In this document: positions 1 to 7,970 of the stretch, one piece after another
Layout: each line of letters opens with the position of its first letter
Position numbering within the stretch: position 1 is the stretch's first letter
Source: Sulfitobacter sp043557345
GTDB taxonomy: Bacteria; Pseudomonadota; Alphaproteobacteria; Rhodobacterales; Rhodobacteraceae
Assembly: GCF_043557345.1 (NCBI RefSeq)
Contig: NZ_JBIFFV010000005.1
Coordinates: forward strand, 186,001-250,000
Direction: 5' to 3'
Length of the DNA: 64,000 nt
Program-made: the position numbers and the translations under genes
Notes under the pieces: generated by a model
The model's database searches: none
Told to the model about the DNA's origin: nothing
What the model saw: the letters and a program-made list of their open reading frames with translations, nothing else

Positions 1-2
1 CC

Positions 3-1031
3 GAACTGGTCACCGGGGTCGATCTGGTGGAATGGCAGCTGCGTGTCGCGGCGGGCGAGGCCCTGCCGAAGCGCCAGGAGGCGCTGACGATCAACGGCCA
101 AGCCTTCGAGGCACGGCTTTATGCCGAGGACGTGCCGAAGGGCTTCCTGCCCGCCACCGGCACGCTCACGCATCTGTCCTTCACGCCCCAGACCCGCGCC
201 GACAGCGGTGTGCGGGCGGGCGACACGATCAGCCCCTTCTACGACCCGATGATTGCCAAGGTCATCGTGCATGGGCCCACGCGGGACGTGGCGCTCTCGC
301 GCCTGCGCGCGGCGCTCAAGGGGTGTGAAGTCGGCGGCACGGTCACCAACCTCGCCTTCCTCGGCGCGCTGGCGGAACACGAGGGGTTTGCCAAGGGCGA
401 CGTGGATACCGGCCTGATCGCGCGGGACATCGAGGCGCTGACGGCCCAGCCCGAGGTGCCGGGGCGGCATTTCGCACTGGCCGGGATGGCGGCGCTTGGG
501 CTCGATGAGCCGCTGGCCGAGGCGGGGTTCAACCTATGGCGGCCGCTGCGGCGGCAGGTGATGCTGGCCCGCGACGGCGAGGAACATCTGCTGAAGGTGC
601 GGGTGCTCTCGGAGGACGTGCAGCTTTGGACCGTGGGCGACCATGAGGTGCGCGCCGAGCGCATTGCGGGCCGCTGGAAGATTGATGGTCATATAGCGCC
701 CCCGGTCTCGGTCGCGGGCGACGTGGTCACGGTTTTTGACGCCTATGGCATCGCCTTTGACGTAATCGACCCACTTGCCCGCGCTGCCGCCGCCCATGGC
801 GACGGCAATATCGTCGAAGCGCCGATGCCGGGACTGGTGCGCGCCATCGACGCCGAGGTCGGCCAGAGCGTCGCCAAGGGCGACCGTCTGGCGGTGCTGG
901 AGGCGATGAAGATGGAGCATTCGCTGCTCGCGGCGCGCGACGGCGTGGTGGCCGAGGTGCTGGCACAGGCCGGTGATCAGGTCGAGGCCGGCGCGGCGCT
1001 GGTGCGACTGGAAGCTGAGGAGGGCGCATGA
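3..1031 (+). CDS. mccA: Biotin-carboxylase/biotin-carrier subunit of an acyl-CoA carboxylase (probable methylcrotonyl-CoA carboxylase alpha), 5' truncated
   Basis: Only the C-terminal part of the gene is present; the frame is already open at the left edge and reads ELVTGVDLVEWQLRVAAGE, a hallmark of the biotin carboxylase domain, so the GTG at 27 is internal. The C-terminal domain carries the biotinyl motif EAMKM, with the acceptor lysine at 909-911. The enzyme would carboxylate a biotin carried on itself and pass CO2 to an acyl-CoA bound by a partner beta subunit. The following HMG-CoA lyase and methylglutaconyl-CoA hydratase genes favour 3-methylcrotonyl-CoA (leucine degradation); an acetyl- or propionyl-CoA carboxylase cannot be ruled out from the fragment alone. 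The stop overlaps the next start as ATGA. Confidence 0.9.
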   Translation, partial: ELVTGVDLVEWQLRVAAGEALPKRQEALTINGQAFEARLYAEDVPKGFLPATGTLTHLSFTPQTRADSGVRAGDTISPFYDPMIAKVIVHGPTRDVALSRLRAALKGCEVGGTVTNLAFLGALAEHEGFAKGDVDTGLIARDIEALTAQPEVPGRHFALAGMAALGLDEPLAEAGFNLWRPLRRQVMLARDGEEHLLKVRVLSEDVQLWTVGDHEVRAERIAGRWKIDGHIAPPVSVAGDVVTVFDAYGIAFDVIDPLARAAAAHGDGNIVEAPMPGLVRAIDAEVGQSVAKGDRLAVLEAMKMEHSLLAARDGVVAEVLAQAGDQVEAGAALVRLEAEEGA

Positions 1032-1696
1032 TTACGCTGCACCACTGTCCGCAGACCCGCTCGATGCGCACGCTCTGGCTGCTGCATGAGCTGGACGACG
1101 TCGAGTTTCAGGTCAAAATGCACGCCTTCGACCGCAGCCTGCGCGACCCGGAATACCTCGTGCTCTCGCCCGCGGGCCGGGTCCCGGCGCTGGAGATTGA
1201 CGGCGAGCGCATGTTCGAGACCGGGGCCATCACCCAGTACCTCTGCGAGCGTTACAGCCCGGACCGCATGGGCCGCTCGGTCGGCAGCCCCGACCGCATG
1301 GCCTGGCTGGTCTGGGTGCATTTCGCCGAGACCATCAGCCAGCACACCGCGGCGCTGACCCAGCAGCATATCGCCCTGCGCGAGGACCATATGCGCAGCC
1401 CCATCGTGATGAAGCTCGAGGCGGCGCGGATCGGCAAATGCTACGACGCGCTCGAGGCGCGGCTTTCGACGCCATTGGAGAACCGCGACTACCTGCTGAC
1501 CTCCGGCTTTTCCGCCGCCGATATCTCGGTCGGGCAGGCGGTCTACATGGCGCGGCATTTCGTGACGCTGGACGACCACCCCTCGGTCGCGGCATGGTAC
1601 GAGCGGATCACCGAGCGCGAGAGCTTCGCGCAGGCGCTGCCCGAGGGCGCCAAGCTCTACGAAAAGGATTTCTACGCGCCATGGCCGGTCGAGTGA
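1028..1696 (+). CDS. Glutathione S-transferase family protein
   Basis: The 222-residue protein has the two-domain GST layout: an N-terminal thioredoxin-like domain beginning MITLHHCPQTRSMRTLWLL, with FETGAITQYLCERY near residue 62-75 as the glutathione gamma-glutamyl-binding stretch, then an all-helical C-terminal domain. The start ATG overlaps the carboxylase stop, so the two are probably translationally coupled. Members conjugate glutathione to electrophiles or isomerise thioesters; the substrate cannot be read from sequence. Its place inside a leucine-degradation operon suggests handling of a reactive unsaturated intermediate, which is inference. Confidence 0.85.
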   Translation: MITLHHCPQTRSMRTLWLLHELDDVEFQVKMHAFDRSLRDPEYLVLSPAGRVPALEIDGERMFETGAITQYLCERYSPDRMGRSVGSPDRMAWLVWVHFAETISQHTAALTQQHIALREDHMRSPIVMKLEAARIGKCYDALEARLSTPLENRDYLLTSGFSAADISVGQAVYMARHFVTLDDHPSVAAWYERITERESFAQALPEGAKLYEKDFYAPWPVE

Positions 1697-1727
1697 CCAT
1701 GGCCCAGTCAGGGAAGGAAAGCGGCCA

Positions 1728-2582
1728 ATGAGCCTTGGACCATGTGAGATTTTCGAGGTCGGCCCGCGCGACGGGCTACAGAACGAGAAACGCGAGATCC
1801 CCGTGGCCGAGAAGGTGGCGCTGGTGGACAAGCTGAGCCAAGCGGGCTTTGCCCGCATCGAATGCGCCAGTTTCGTCAGCCCCAAATGGGTGCCGCAGAT
1901 GGCCGGTTCGGGCGAGGTGCTTGCGGGCATCCGCCGGGCCGAGGGCCTGCGCTATGCCGCACTAACGCCGAACATGCGGGGCTACGAGGATGCCGTGGCG
2001 GCCCGCGCCGACGAGGTGGCGATCTTCGCCTCTGCCTCCGAAGGGTTCAGTCGGAAGAACATCAACGCCAGCATCGACGAGGCTTTCGAGCGGTTTGCCC
2101 CGATCCTTGAAGAGGCCCGACACGTGGATATTCCGGTGCGCGGCTATGTCTCCTGCGTGGTGGAATGCCCCTATGACGGCAAGGTCGATCCCGGCGAAGT
2201 GGCCCGCGTGGCCGACAAGCTCTTTGCCATGGGCTGTTACGAAATTTCCCTTGGCGACACCATCGGCGCGGGCACGCCCGACAGTATCGCGCGGATGCTG
2301 CTGTCGGTGCGCGACGTGGTGCCGGCGGGGCGGCTCGCGGGGCATTACCACGACACCCATGGCCGGGCGATCGCCAATATCGACGCGTCGCTCTCCATGG
2401 GGCTGCGGGTCTTCGACGCCGCCGTTGGTGGGTTGGGTGGCTGCCCCTATGCACCCGGCGCGGCGGGCAATGTCGCGACCGAGGCGGTGAACAAACACCT
2501 GACGGCACTGGGCTATGACACCGTTGTCGATCAGGCGGTGGTCGAAGAGGCCGCCGAAATGGCACGGGCAATGCGAGGCTGA
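1728..2582 (+). CDS. mvaB: Hydroxymethylglutaryl-CoA lyase
   Basis: The 284-residue protein cleaves HMG-CoA to acetoacetate and acetyl-CoA, the last step of leucine degradation. It starts MSLGPCEIFEVGPRDGLQNEK, the DRE-TIM barrel signature with the metal- and proton-handling Arg-Asp, and contains the family active-site stretch GLGGCPYAPGAAGNVATE (about residues 234-251) with the catalytic cysteine. HYHDTHG supplies metal-ligand histidines. Length is normal for bacterial enzymes. A GGAAGG/GGAAAG stretch just upstream can act as the ribosome binding site. The next gene starts one base after the stop. Confidence 0.95.
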   Translation: MSLGPCEIFEVGPRDGLQNEKREIPVAEKVALVDKLSQAGFARIECASFVSPKWVPQMAGSGEVLAGIRRAEGLRYAALTPNMRGYEDAVAARADEVAIFASASEGFSRKNINASIDEAFERFAPILEEARHVDIPVRGYVSCVVECPYDGKVDPGEVARVADKLFAMGCYEISLGDTIGAGTPDSIARMLLSVRDVVPAGRLAGHYHDTHGRAIANIDASLSMGLRVFDAAVGGLGGCPYAPGAAGNVATEAVNKHLTALGYDTVVDQAVVEEAAEMARAMRG

Positions 2583-2583
2583 C

Positions 2584-3366
2584 ATGTACGAGACACTGAC
2601 GATCGAAACCGACGCGCGCGGGGTGGCGACGCTCACCCTGAACCGGCCGCAGAAACACAACGCCATGTCGGCGCAGATGCTGGCCGATCTGACCTCGGCC
2701 GCGGGCCGGCTGGCCGAGGATGACGCGGTGCGCGTCGTGGTCCTGACCGGCGCGGGGAAATCCTTCTGTGCGGGCGGCGATCTGGGCTGGATGCGCGACC
2801 AGCGCGATATGGACGCCGATACTCGCTCCGCGGAGGCGGGCAAACTGGCGACGATGCTGGGCGCGCTCAACGCGCTGCCCAAGCCGGTGATCGGCAAGCT
2901 GCAGGGCAATGCCTTCGGCGGCGGCGTCGGCATGGCCTCGGTCTGCGATGTGGCCGTGGGGGTCGACACGCTGAAGATGGGCTTCACCGAAACCCGGCTG
3001 GGGATCATCCCGGCGACCATCGGGCCTTACGTTCTGGCGCGGATGGGCGAGGGGCGCGCGCGGCGGGTCTTCATGTCGGCGCGCCTGTTCGATGCGGCGG
3101 AGGCGGTCAATCTGGGGTTGCTGGCCCGCGCGGTGCCGGCCGAGGAGCTGGACGCGGCGGTCGAGGCCGAGGTCGTGCCCTATCTTTCCTGCGCGCCGGG
3201 CGCGGTCGCCGCGGCCAAGAAACTGGCACAAGACTTGGGTGGAATCGCCACGCCCGAGGCGGTGGAAATGTCCATCGACGCGCTGGCGGCGCGTTGGGAA
3301 ACCGATGAGGCCGCCGAGGGAATCGGTGCCTTCTTCGACAAGCGCAAAGCCGCTTGGGTGGTCTAG
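2584..3366 (+). CDS. liuC: Enoyl-CoA hydratase/isomerase family, probable methylglutaconyl-CoA hydratase
   Basis: The 260-residue crotonase-fold protein starts at the ATG one base after the HMG-CoA lyase stop. The oxyanion-hole stretches GKSFCAGGDLGWMRDQRD (about 59-76) and GNAFGGGVGMASVCDVAV are clear, and the following ETRLGIIPATIGPYV supplies the usual active-site loop. The CAGGDLGWMR motif resembles methylglutaconyl-CoA hydratases, and the gene closes the carboxylase-lyase set, so hydration of 3-methylglutaconyl-CoA to HMG-CoA is the likely reaction. A generic enoyl-CoA hydratase is the alternative. It is the last gene of the cluster. Confidence 0.87.
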   Translation: MYETLTIETDARGVATLTLNRPQKHNAMSAQMLADLTSAAGRLAEDDAVRVVVLTGAGKSFCAGGDLGWMRDQRDMDADTRSAEAGKLATMLGALNALPKPVIGKLQGNAFGGGVGMASVCDVAVGVDTLKMGFTETRLGIIPATIGPYVLARMGEGRARRVFMSARLFDAAEAVNLGLLARAVPAEELDAAVEAEVVPYLSCAPGAVAAAKKLAQDLGGIATPEAVEMSIDALAARWETDEAAEGIGAFFDKRKAAWVV

Positions 3367-3398
3367 CGCAAGGCTTTGGCGAAATGGCTCTATTGCGG

Positions 3399-3448
3399 GC
3401 CCGTGGGCGGCATTAACCGGGCTTGGCCCGTTGACCCTACCCACGGGC
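3399..3448. promoter_or_regulatory. Nested inverted repeat between the leucine cluster and nuoA
   Basis: GCCCGTGGG (3399-3407) is matched by CCCACGGGC (3440-3448), and the loop holds a second hairpin, CGGGC-TTG-GCCCG (3418-3430, with a few unpaired bases between halves). No T-run follows, so it is not a classic intrinsic terminator. It lies in the 160-bp gap upstream of nuoA and may be a terminator-like or leader structure. The nuo promoter must lie in this gap or further upstream; I could not assign -35/-10 boxes with confidence. Confidence 0.5.
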
Positions 3449-3528
3449 AGAGTTAAACCCGTTCCAAGTTTGTCTGCGCGGGCTTTTGGCCTTTGCCTCA
3501 TGCCGCGCACCGCGAAAGGAGCATCCCC

Positions 3529-3894
3529 TTGGACGACATGCTGCGGGAATACCTGCCCATCCTCGTTTTTCTGGCCGTGGCGATTGGCCTTGGCCTTGTG
3601 CTGATCCTCGCCGCCGTGGTCGTGGCCGTGCGCAATCCTGACCCGGAAAAGGTCTCGGCCTATGAATGCGGGTTCAACGCATTCGACGATGCGCGGATGA
3701 AGTTTGACGTGCGTTTCTATCTGGTCTCGATCCTCTTCATCATCTTCGACCTTGAAATCGCCTTCCTCTTCCCATGGGCCGTGGCCTTCAAAGAGGTGAG
3801 CATGGCGGGCTTTTGGTCGATGATGGTGTTCCTGGGCGTGCTGACGGCGGGCTTCGCCTATGAATGGAAGAAGGGAGCGCTGGAATGGCAGTAA
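3529..3894 (+). CDS. nuoA: NADH-quinone oxidoreductase subunit A
   Basis: The subunit is a small membrane protein of complex I with three predicted hydrophobic segments. The start chosen is TTG at 3529, eight bases after an AAAGGAG ribosome binding site, giving the typical N-terminus (LDDMLREYLPIL); a further upstream TTG has no such site, and ATG at 3538 is an alternative. The signature stretch YECGFNAFDDARMKFDVRFY includes the loop cysteine near the quinone channel, followed by SILFIIFDLEIAFLFPWA. It is 121 residues, normal for the family. The stop lies inside nuoB, so the two genes overlap by 10 bases. Confidence 0.95.
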   Translation: MDDMLREYLPILVFLAVAIGLGLVLILAAVVVAVRNPDPEKVSAYECGFNAFDDARMKFDVRFYLVSILFIIFDLEIAFLFPWAVAFKEVSMAGFWSMMVFLGVLTAGFAYEWKKGALEWQ

Positions 3895-4499
3895 AAGATG
3901 ACGCACTCGTCACCCCGGTGATGGGCGATGGCCACCAAAGCCCGCGGGTGAAATCCGGCGCCTCCGCCCCCGCGGCCTACGGTCAATATGGCGCGGGGCC
4001 TGACCCTGAATTTGCCACCCAAAGCCTGAATGCCGAGTTGCAGGACAAGGGTTTCCTGCTGACCTCGACCGAAGACATCATCAACTGGGCGCGCACAGGC
4101 AGCTTGCACTGGATGACCTTCGGTCTGGCCTGCTGCGCGGTTGAGATGATGCACAGCTCCATGCCGCGCTATGACCTTGAGCGTTTCGGCACAGCACCAC
4201 GCGCCTCTCCGCGCCAGTCGGACCTGATGATCGTCGCGGGCACGCTGACCAACAAGATGGCCCCGGCGCTGCGCAAGGTCTATGACCAGATGCCAGAGCC
4301 GCGCTATGTGATCTCGATGGGCTCCTGCGCCAATGGCGGCGGTTACTATCACTACAGCTATTCGGTCGTGCGCGGCTGTGACCGCATCGTGCCGGTCGAT
4401 GTCTATGTGCCCGGCTGCCCGCCGACGGCGGAAGCATTGCTTTACGGTATCCTCCAGTTGCAGCGCAAAATTCGCCGCACCGGGACGATCGTGCGCTAA
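3885..4499 (+). CDS. nuoB: NADH-quinone oxidoreductase subunit B (cluster N2)
   Basis: This peripheral-arm subunit holds the terminal [4Fe-4S] cluster N2 that hands electrons to quinone. The ATG at 3885 is preceded by AAGGGAG. The predicted 204-residue protein shows the N2 ligands as adjacent Cys83-Cys84 (LACCAVEMMH), Cys148 (GSCANGGGYYHYSYSV) and Cys178 (VPGCPPTAE). Roughly 50 N-terminal residues before the conserved core form a Gly/Pro/Ala-rich extension. The gene overlaps nuoA and is followed by a 101-bp gap before nuoC. Confidence 0.97.
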   Translation: MAVKDDALVTPVMGDGHQSPRVKSGASAPAAYGQYGAGPDPEFATQSLNAELQDKGFLLTSTEDIINWARTGSLHWMTFGLACCAVEMMHSSMPRYDLERFGTAPRASPRQSDLMIVAGTLTNKMAPALRKVYDQMPEPRYVISMGSCANGGGYYHYSYSVVRGCDRIVPVDVYVPGCPPTAEALLYGILQLQRKIRRTGTIVR

Positions 4500-4600
4500 G
4501 GCAACCGCCTGCGCCGCAAGCGGGGCAGGCAGAAGGACAAAGCGCCAAAGGCGCGGGACAGTGAGATGGCGTTGATCGGCGCGTGGAAGGAAGATTTGCG

Positions 4601-5230
4601 ATGAGCGAACAACTGCAGGAACTTGGGGCCTATATCGAAGCCAAACGCCCCGATTGCGTGCTCGGATGGGATGTCACCAAGGGTGAGTTGAACATGGATG
4701 TGGCGCTGGCCAATGTCGCCGGGCTTGTCGAGTTCCTCAAAGGTGATCCGACCTGCCGCTTCTCGACTTTGGTGGACATTACGGCGGTGGATTATCCGGG
4801 CCGGGCCAAGCGGTTCGACGTGGTTTACCATTTCCTGTCGATGTACCAGAACCACCGCATCCGCCTGCGCGCCGCCGCGCGGGAGAAGGACATGGTGCCC
4901 TCGATCACCGGCGTGCATCCCAGTGCCGATTGGTTCGAGCGCGAAGTCTTTGACATGTTCGGCATCATCTTCTCCGGCCACCCGGACCTGCGCCGCATCC
5001 TGACGGACTATGGTTTCCGCGGGCACCCGCTGCGCAAGGATTTCCCGACCACGGGCTATACCGAAGTGCGCTATGACGAAGGCGCCAAACGCGTGGTCTA
5101 TGAGCCCGTCAGCCTCGTTCAGGAATACCGCCAGTTCGACTTCATGTCGCCGTGGGAAGGGGCCGATTACATCCTGCCCGGCGACGACAAGTCGGCACCC
5201 GACGGTCATGTGAGCAAGGACGCGAAGTAA
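4601..5230 (+). CDS. nuoC: NADH-quinone oxidoreductase subunit C
   Basis: The 209-residue peripheral-arm subunit carries the family signature ERE-[VI]-[FY]-D-[ML]-[FY]-G as FEREVFDMFGIIFSGHPDLRR, followed by RILTDYGFRGHPLRKDFP. The ATG at 4601 is preceded by GGAAGGAAG; an in-frame GTG at 4583 is less likely. nuoC and nuoD are separate genes, unlike the fused form of enterobacteria. The stop overlaps the next start as TAATG. The 101 bases upstream contain only a 12-codon open frame, which I do not call. Confidence 0.96.
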   Translation: MSEQLQELGAYIEAKRPDCVLGWDVTKGELNMDVALANVAGLVEFLKGDPTCRFSTLVDITAVDYPGRAKRFDVVYHFLSMYQNHRIRLRAAAREKDMVPSITGVHPSADWFEREVFDMFGIIFSGHPDLRRILTDYGFRGHPLRKDFPTTGYTEVRYDEGAKRVVYEPVSLVQEYRQFDFMSPWEGADYILPGDDKSAPDGHVSKDAK

Positions 5231-5403
5231 TGGGCGGGTTCGGCTGGCTGATCCTCTCGGCGCTGACCGCCATTCCGATGGTCAAACTGCTGCCGTTCTT
5301 CGGCATCAACAAATACTGGGCGGCGGCCTGTCTGATCCCGCTGGGCACGATTGCCCTGCTGTGGTGGATGGGCATGAAGCTGCAAGAACTGGAGAAACGG
5401 TAA
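5230..5403 (+). CDS. Small membrane protein encoded between nuoC and nuoD
   Basis: The 57-residue protein has two hydrophobic stretches (about 4-20 and 32-50) and a charged C-terminus ending LQELEKR. Its ATG overlaps the nuoC stop (TAATG) and its own stop overlaps the nuoD start (TAATG), so it is locked into the operon by translational coupling. I do not recognise a family. Unidentified frames are known in the nqo cluster of Paracoccus denitrificans; this may be an equivalent. A role in complex I assembly or stability is plausible but only inferred from position. Confidence 0.8.
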   Translation: MGGFGWLILSALTAIPMVKLLPFFGINKYWAAACLIPLGTIALLWWMGMKLQELEKR

Positions 5404-6647
5404 TGGACGGCGACATTCGCACAAAAGCCTTTGACGACGGGTCGACCGACTTTGAGTCCGGCGAGCAGAAGATTCGCAACTTCAACATCAACTTCGGCCC
5501 GCAACACCCTGCCGCACACGGGGTTTTGCGTCTGGTGCTTGAGCTTGACGGCGAAGTGGTAGAGCGGTGCGACCCTCATATCGGTCTGCTGCACCGTGGC
5601 ACCGAAAAGCTGATGGAAAGCCGCACCTATCTGCAAAACCTGCCGTATTTCGACCGGCTGGATTATGTGGCCCCGATGAACCAAGAACACGCTTGGTGCT
5701 TGGCCATCGAAAAGCTGACCGACACGGTGGTGCCGCGCCGCGCCTCGCTGATCCGGGTGCTGTTCTCGGAAATCGGGCGCATTCTGAACCACCTTCTTAA
5801 CATCACCACGCAGGCGCTGGACGTGGGTGCGCTGACGCCGCCGCTCTGGGGCTTTGAAGAGCGTGAGAGCCTGATGATCTTTTATGAGCGGGCCTGTGGC
5901 GCGCGTCTGCACGCGGCGTACTTCCGCCCCGGCGGCGTGCACCAAGACCTGCCGCCCGCGCTGCTGGACGATATCGAAGCATGGTGCGATCAGTTCCTCA
6001 AGAAGTTCATGGTCGACATTGATGAGCTGCTGACCGAGAACCGCATCTTCAAACAGCGTAACGTCGACATCGGCGTCGTCACCGAGGAGGACATCCTCAA
6101 CTACGGCTTCAGCGGTGTGATGGTGCGCGGGTCGGGCTTTGCTTGGGACCTGCGCCGCGCGCAGCCCTATGAGTGCTACGACGAATTCGACTTTCAGATC
6201 CCCGTGGGCAAGAACGGCGACTGCTTTGACCGCTACCTCTGCCGGATGGAAGAGATGCGCCAGTCGACCTACATCATCCAGCAGGCGATCGAGAAGCTGC
6301 GCGCCCCCGAAGGGCAGGGCGATGTGTTGGCCCGGGGTAAGATCACCCCGCCTTCGCGCACCGCGATGAAGACCGACATGGAAAGCCTGATTCACCACTT
6401 CAAGCTCTATACCGAAGGGTTCCACGTTCCCAAGGGCGAGGTTTACTGCGCCGTCGAAGCGCCCAAGGGCGAGTTTGGCGTCTACCTCGTGGCCGATGGT
6501 TCCAACAAACCCTATCGCTCCAAAATCCGCGCGCCGGGCTTCTTGCATTTGCAGGCGATGGACCATGTGGCCAGCGGCCACCAGCTTGCCGATGTGGCCG
6601 CGATCATCGGCACCATGGACGTCGTCTTTGGAGAGATTGACCGGTGA
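5403..6647 (+). CDS. nuoD: NADH-quinone oxidoreductase subunit D
   Basis: The 414-residue 49-kDa-type subunit lines the quinone site together with NuoB. It has the conserved NFGPQHPAAHGVLRLVLELDGE near residues 32-53, with the quinone-site histidine, then HIGLLHRGTEKLMESRTY and a C-terminus ending GTMDVVFGEIDR as usual. Start ATG overlaps the stop of the small membrane protein. About 30 poorly conserved residues precede the core. The stop overlaps the start of a 26-codon candidate ORF. Confidence 0.97.
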   Translation: MDGDIRTKAFDDGSTDFESGEQKIRNFNINFGPQHPAAHGVLRLVLELDGEVVERCDPHIGLLHRGTEKLMESRTYLQNLPYFDRLDYVAPMNQEHAWCLAIEKLTDTVVPRRASLIRVLFSEIGRILNHLLNITTQALDVGALTPPLWGFEERESLMIFYERACGARLHAAYFRPGGVHQDLPPALLDDIEAWCDQFLKKFMVDIDELLTENRIFKQRNVDIGVVTEEDILNYGFSGVMVRGSGFAWDLRRAQPYECYDEFDFQIPVGKNGDCFDRYLCRMEEMRQSTYIIQQAIEKLRAPEGQGDVLARGKITPPSRTAMKTDMESLIHHFKLYTEGFHVPKGEVYCAVEAPKGEFGVYLVADGSNKPYRSKIRAPGFLHLQAMDHVASGHQLADVAAIIGTMDVVFGEIDR

Positions 6648-6727
6648 TGCCGCTGGCGTCACCCCGTTTTGAAGAAATTTACGCCGGGGGCATCATTGGC
6701 CTCCGCCTGACCATAGGTTCGAACTAA
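6647..6727 (+). CDS. Candidate 26-residue ORF bridging nuoD and nuoE
   Basis: An ATG overlapping the nuoD stop (TGATG) opens a 26-codon frame beginning MPLASPRFEEIYAGG, whose TAA overlaps the nuoE ATG (TAATG). It therefore fills the nuoD-nuoE gap exactly, with coupling junctions at both ends. The peptide is not strongly hydrophobic and matches nothing I recognise. It may exist mainly to carry ribosomes from nuoD to nuoE, since no good Shine-Dalgarno sequence sits before nuoE. Chance is the alternative. Confidence 0.4.
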   Translation: MPLASPRFEEIYAGGIIGLRLTIGSN

Positions 6728-7878
6728 TGCTCCGCCGTCTACACCCTGACCAGCCCGACAGTTTTGCCTTCACGCCCGCCAACCAAGAATGGGCCGAAGC
6801 GCAGATCACCAAATACCCCGAAGGCCGTCAGGCCAGCGCGATCATCCCACTGCTGTGGCGCGCGCAGGAGCAAGAAGGCTGGTTGACCCGCCCGGCGATC
6901 GAACATGTCTCGGAAATGCTGGGCATGGCCTATATTCGGGGCCTCGAAGTGGCGACTTTCTACTTCATGTTCCAGCTGCAACCCGTTGGTTCCGTGGCAC
7001 ATATCCAAGTTTGCGGCACCACGTCCTGCATGATTTGCGGGGCCGAGGATCTGGTCGCCGTCTGTAAAGAGCGTATCGCCGCCAAGCCGCATGAGTTGTC
7101 GGCGGATGGGCGTTTTTCATGGGAAGAGGTCGAATGCCTCGGTGCCTGTTCCAACGCCCCCATGGCGCAGATCGGCAAGGACTATTACGAAGACCTGACA
7201 ACCGCGCGGCTGAACGAAATCCTCGATGAGTTGAGCGCCGGGCGCGTGCCCGTGCCCGGGCCGCAGAACGGGCGCTATGCCTCCGAGCCTCTGGGCGGGT
7301 TGACCAGCCTTACGGATCACGAAAGCGGGCGCACGCAGTATAACGCCAGCGCGCAGGCAGCGGTCGATATCGGCGATACGGTCAAGCGTATTGATGGCAC
7401 CGAGGTGCCGCTGCTGACCCCATGGCAGCGCAAGCCGGATGCGCCGCAGCCCGAAACCGTGGAAGAGGTCGAAGCCGAAGAGCCGCGTCCCGCCGAGGGC
7501 GAAAGCGCCGATAAGACCGGCGTGACCGAGCAGGAAGCCGAAGCCACGTCAAAGAGCAAACCGCGCTCCAAACGTGACCCCGAGGGCGAGAGTGCCGATG
7601 CGGCAAAGGCCGAAACCAGCGCCCCTGCAACGCCCGGTCAAAAGCCTGCGCAGTTGGACGGCCCGCGCGAGGACGGGGCGGATGATCTCAAAAAGATCAA
7701 AGGCGTCGGTCCGAAGCTTGAGCAGATGCTTAACGGCATGGGCTTCTATCACTTTGACCAGATCGCCCAATGGGGCCCCGAGGAGGTCGCTTGGGTCGAT
7801 CAGAATCTCGAAGGGTTCAAAGGCCGCGTCAGCCGCGACAATTGGGTAGAGCAGGCCGCGCGCCTCGCAGAAGAATAA
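6727..7878 (+). CDS. nuoE: NADH-quinone oxidoreductase subunit E with long C-terminal extension
   Basis: Residues 1-165 are the thioredoxin-like [2Fe-2S] subunit (cluster N1a); ligands are Cys96, Cys101 (CGTTSC), Cys137 and Cys141 (CLGAC). Usual NuoE proteins end here at about 160-200 residues; this one has 383. Residues about 165-318 are a low-complexity Glu/Ala/Pro/Lys-rich linker, and 319-383 form a compact tail starting DDLKKIKGVGPKLEQML, a helix-hairpin-helix-like motif, and ending RDNWVEQAARLAEE. The same tail closes the next gene's product. Function of the tail in complex I is unknown. Confidence 0.95.
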   Translation: MLRRLHPDQPDSFAFTPANQEWAEAQITKYPEGRQASAIIPLLWRAQEQEGWLTRPAIEHVSEMLGMAYIRGLEVATFYFMFQLQPVGSVAHIQVCGTTSCMICGAEDLVAVCKERIAAKPHELSADGRFSWEEVECLGACSNAPMAQIGKDYYEDLTTARLNEILDELSAGRVPVPGPQNGRYASEPLGGLTSLTDHESGRTQYNASAQAAVDIGDTVKRIDGTEVPLLTPWQRKPDAPQPETVEEVEAEEPRPAEGESADKTGVTEQEAEATSKSKPRSKRDPEGESADAAKAETSAPATPGQKPAQLDGPREDGADDLKKIKGVGPKLEQMLNGMGFYHFDQIAQWGPEEVAWVDQNLEGFKGRVSRDNWVEQAARLAEE

Positions 7879-7970
7879 GACGGAGATTAACCACGGGCCA
7901 AGGACGGCACCCACACCACCCCGCAGAGCCATAAGCCGCATCGCCCGCATTAAGGGAGAGAAGGACAGTC

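Noticed and set aside
3493..3528. Upstream TTG extension of nuoA
   Set aside because: No ribosome binding site and not family-like; TTG at 3529 with AAAGGAG gives the normal N-terminus.
4566..4604. 12-codon frame ending over the nuoC ATG
   Set aside because: Too short to judge and lacks a coupling overlap with nuoB; nuoC has its own ribosome binding site.
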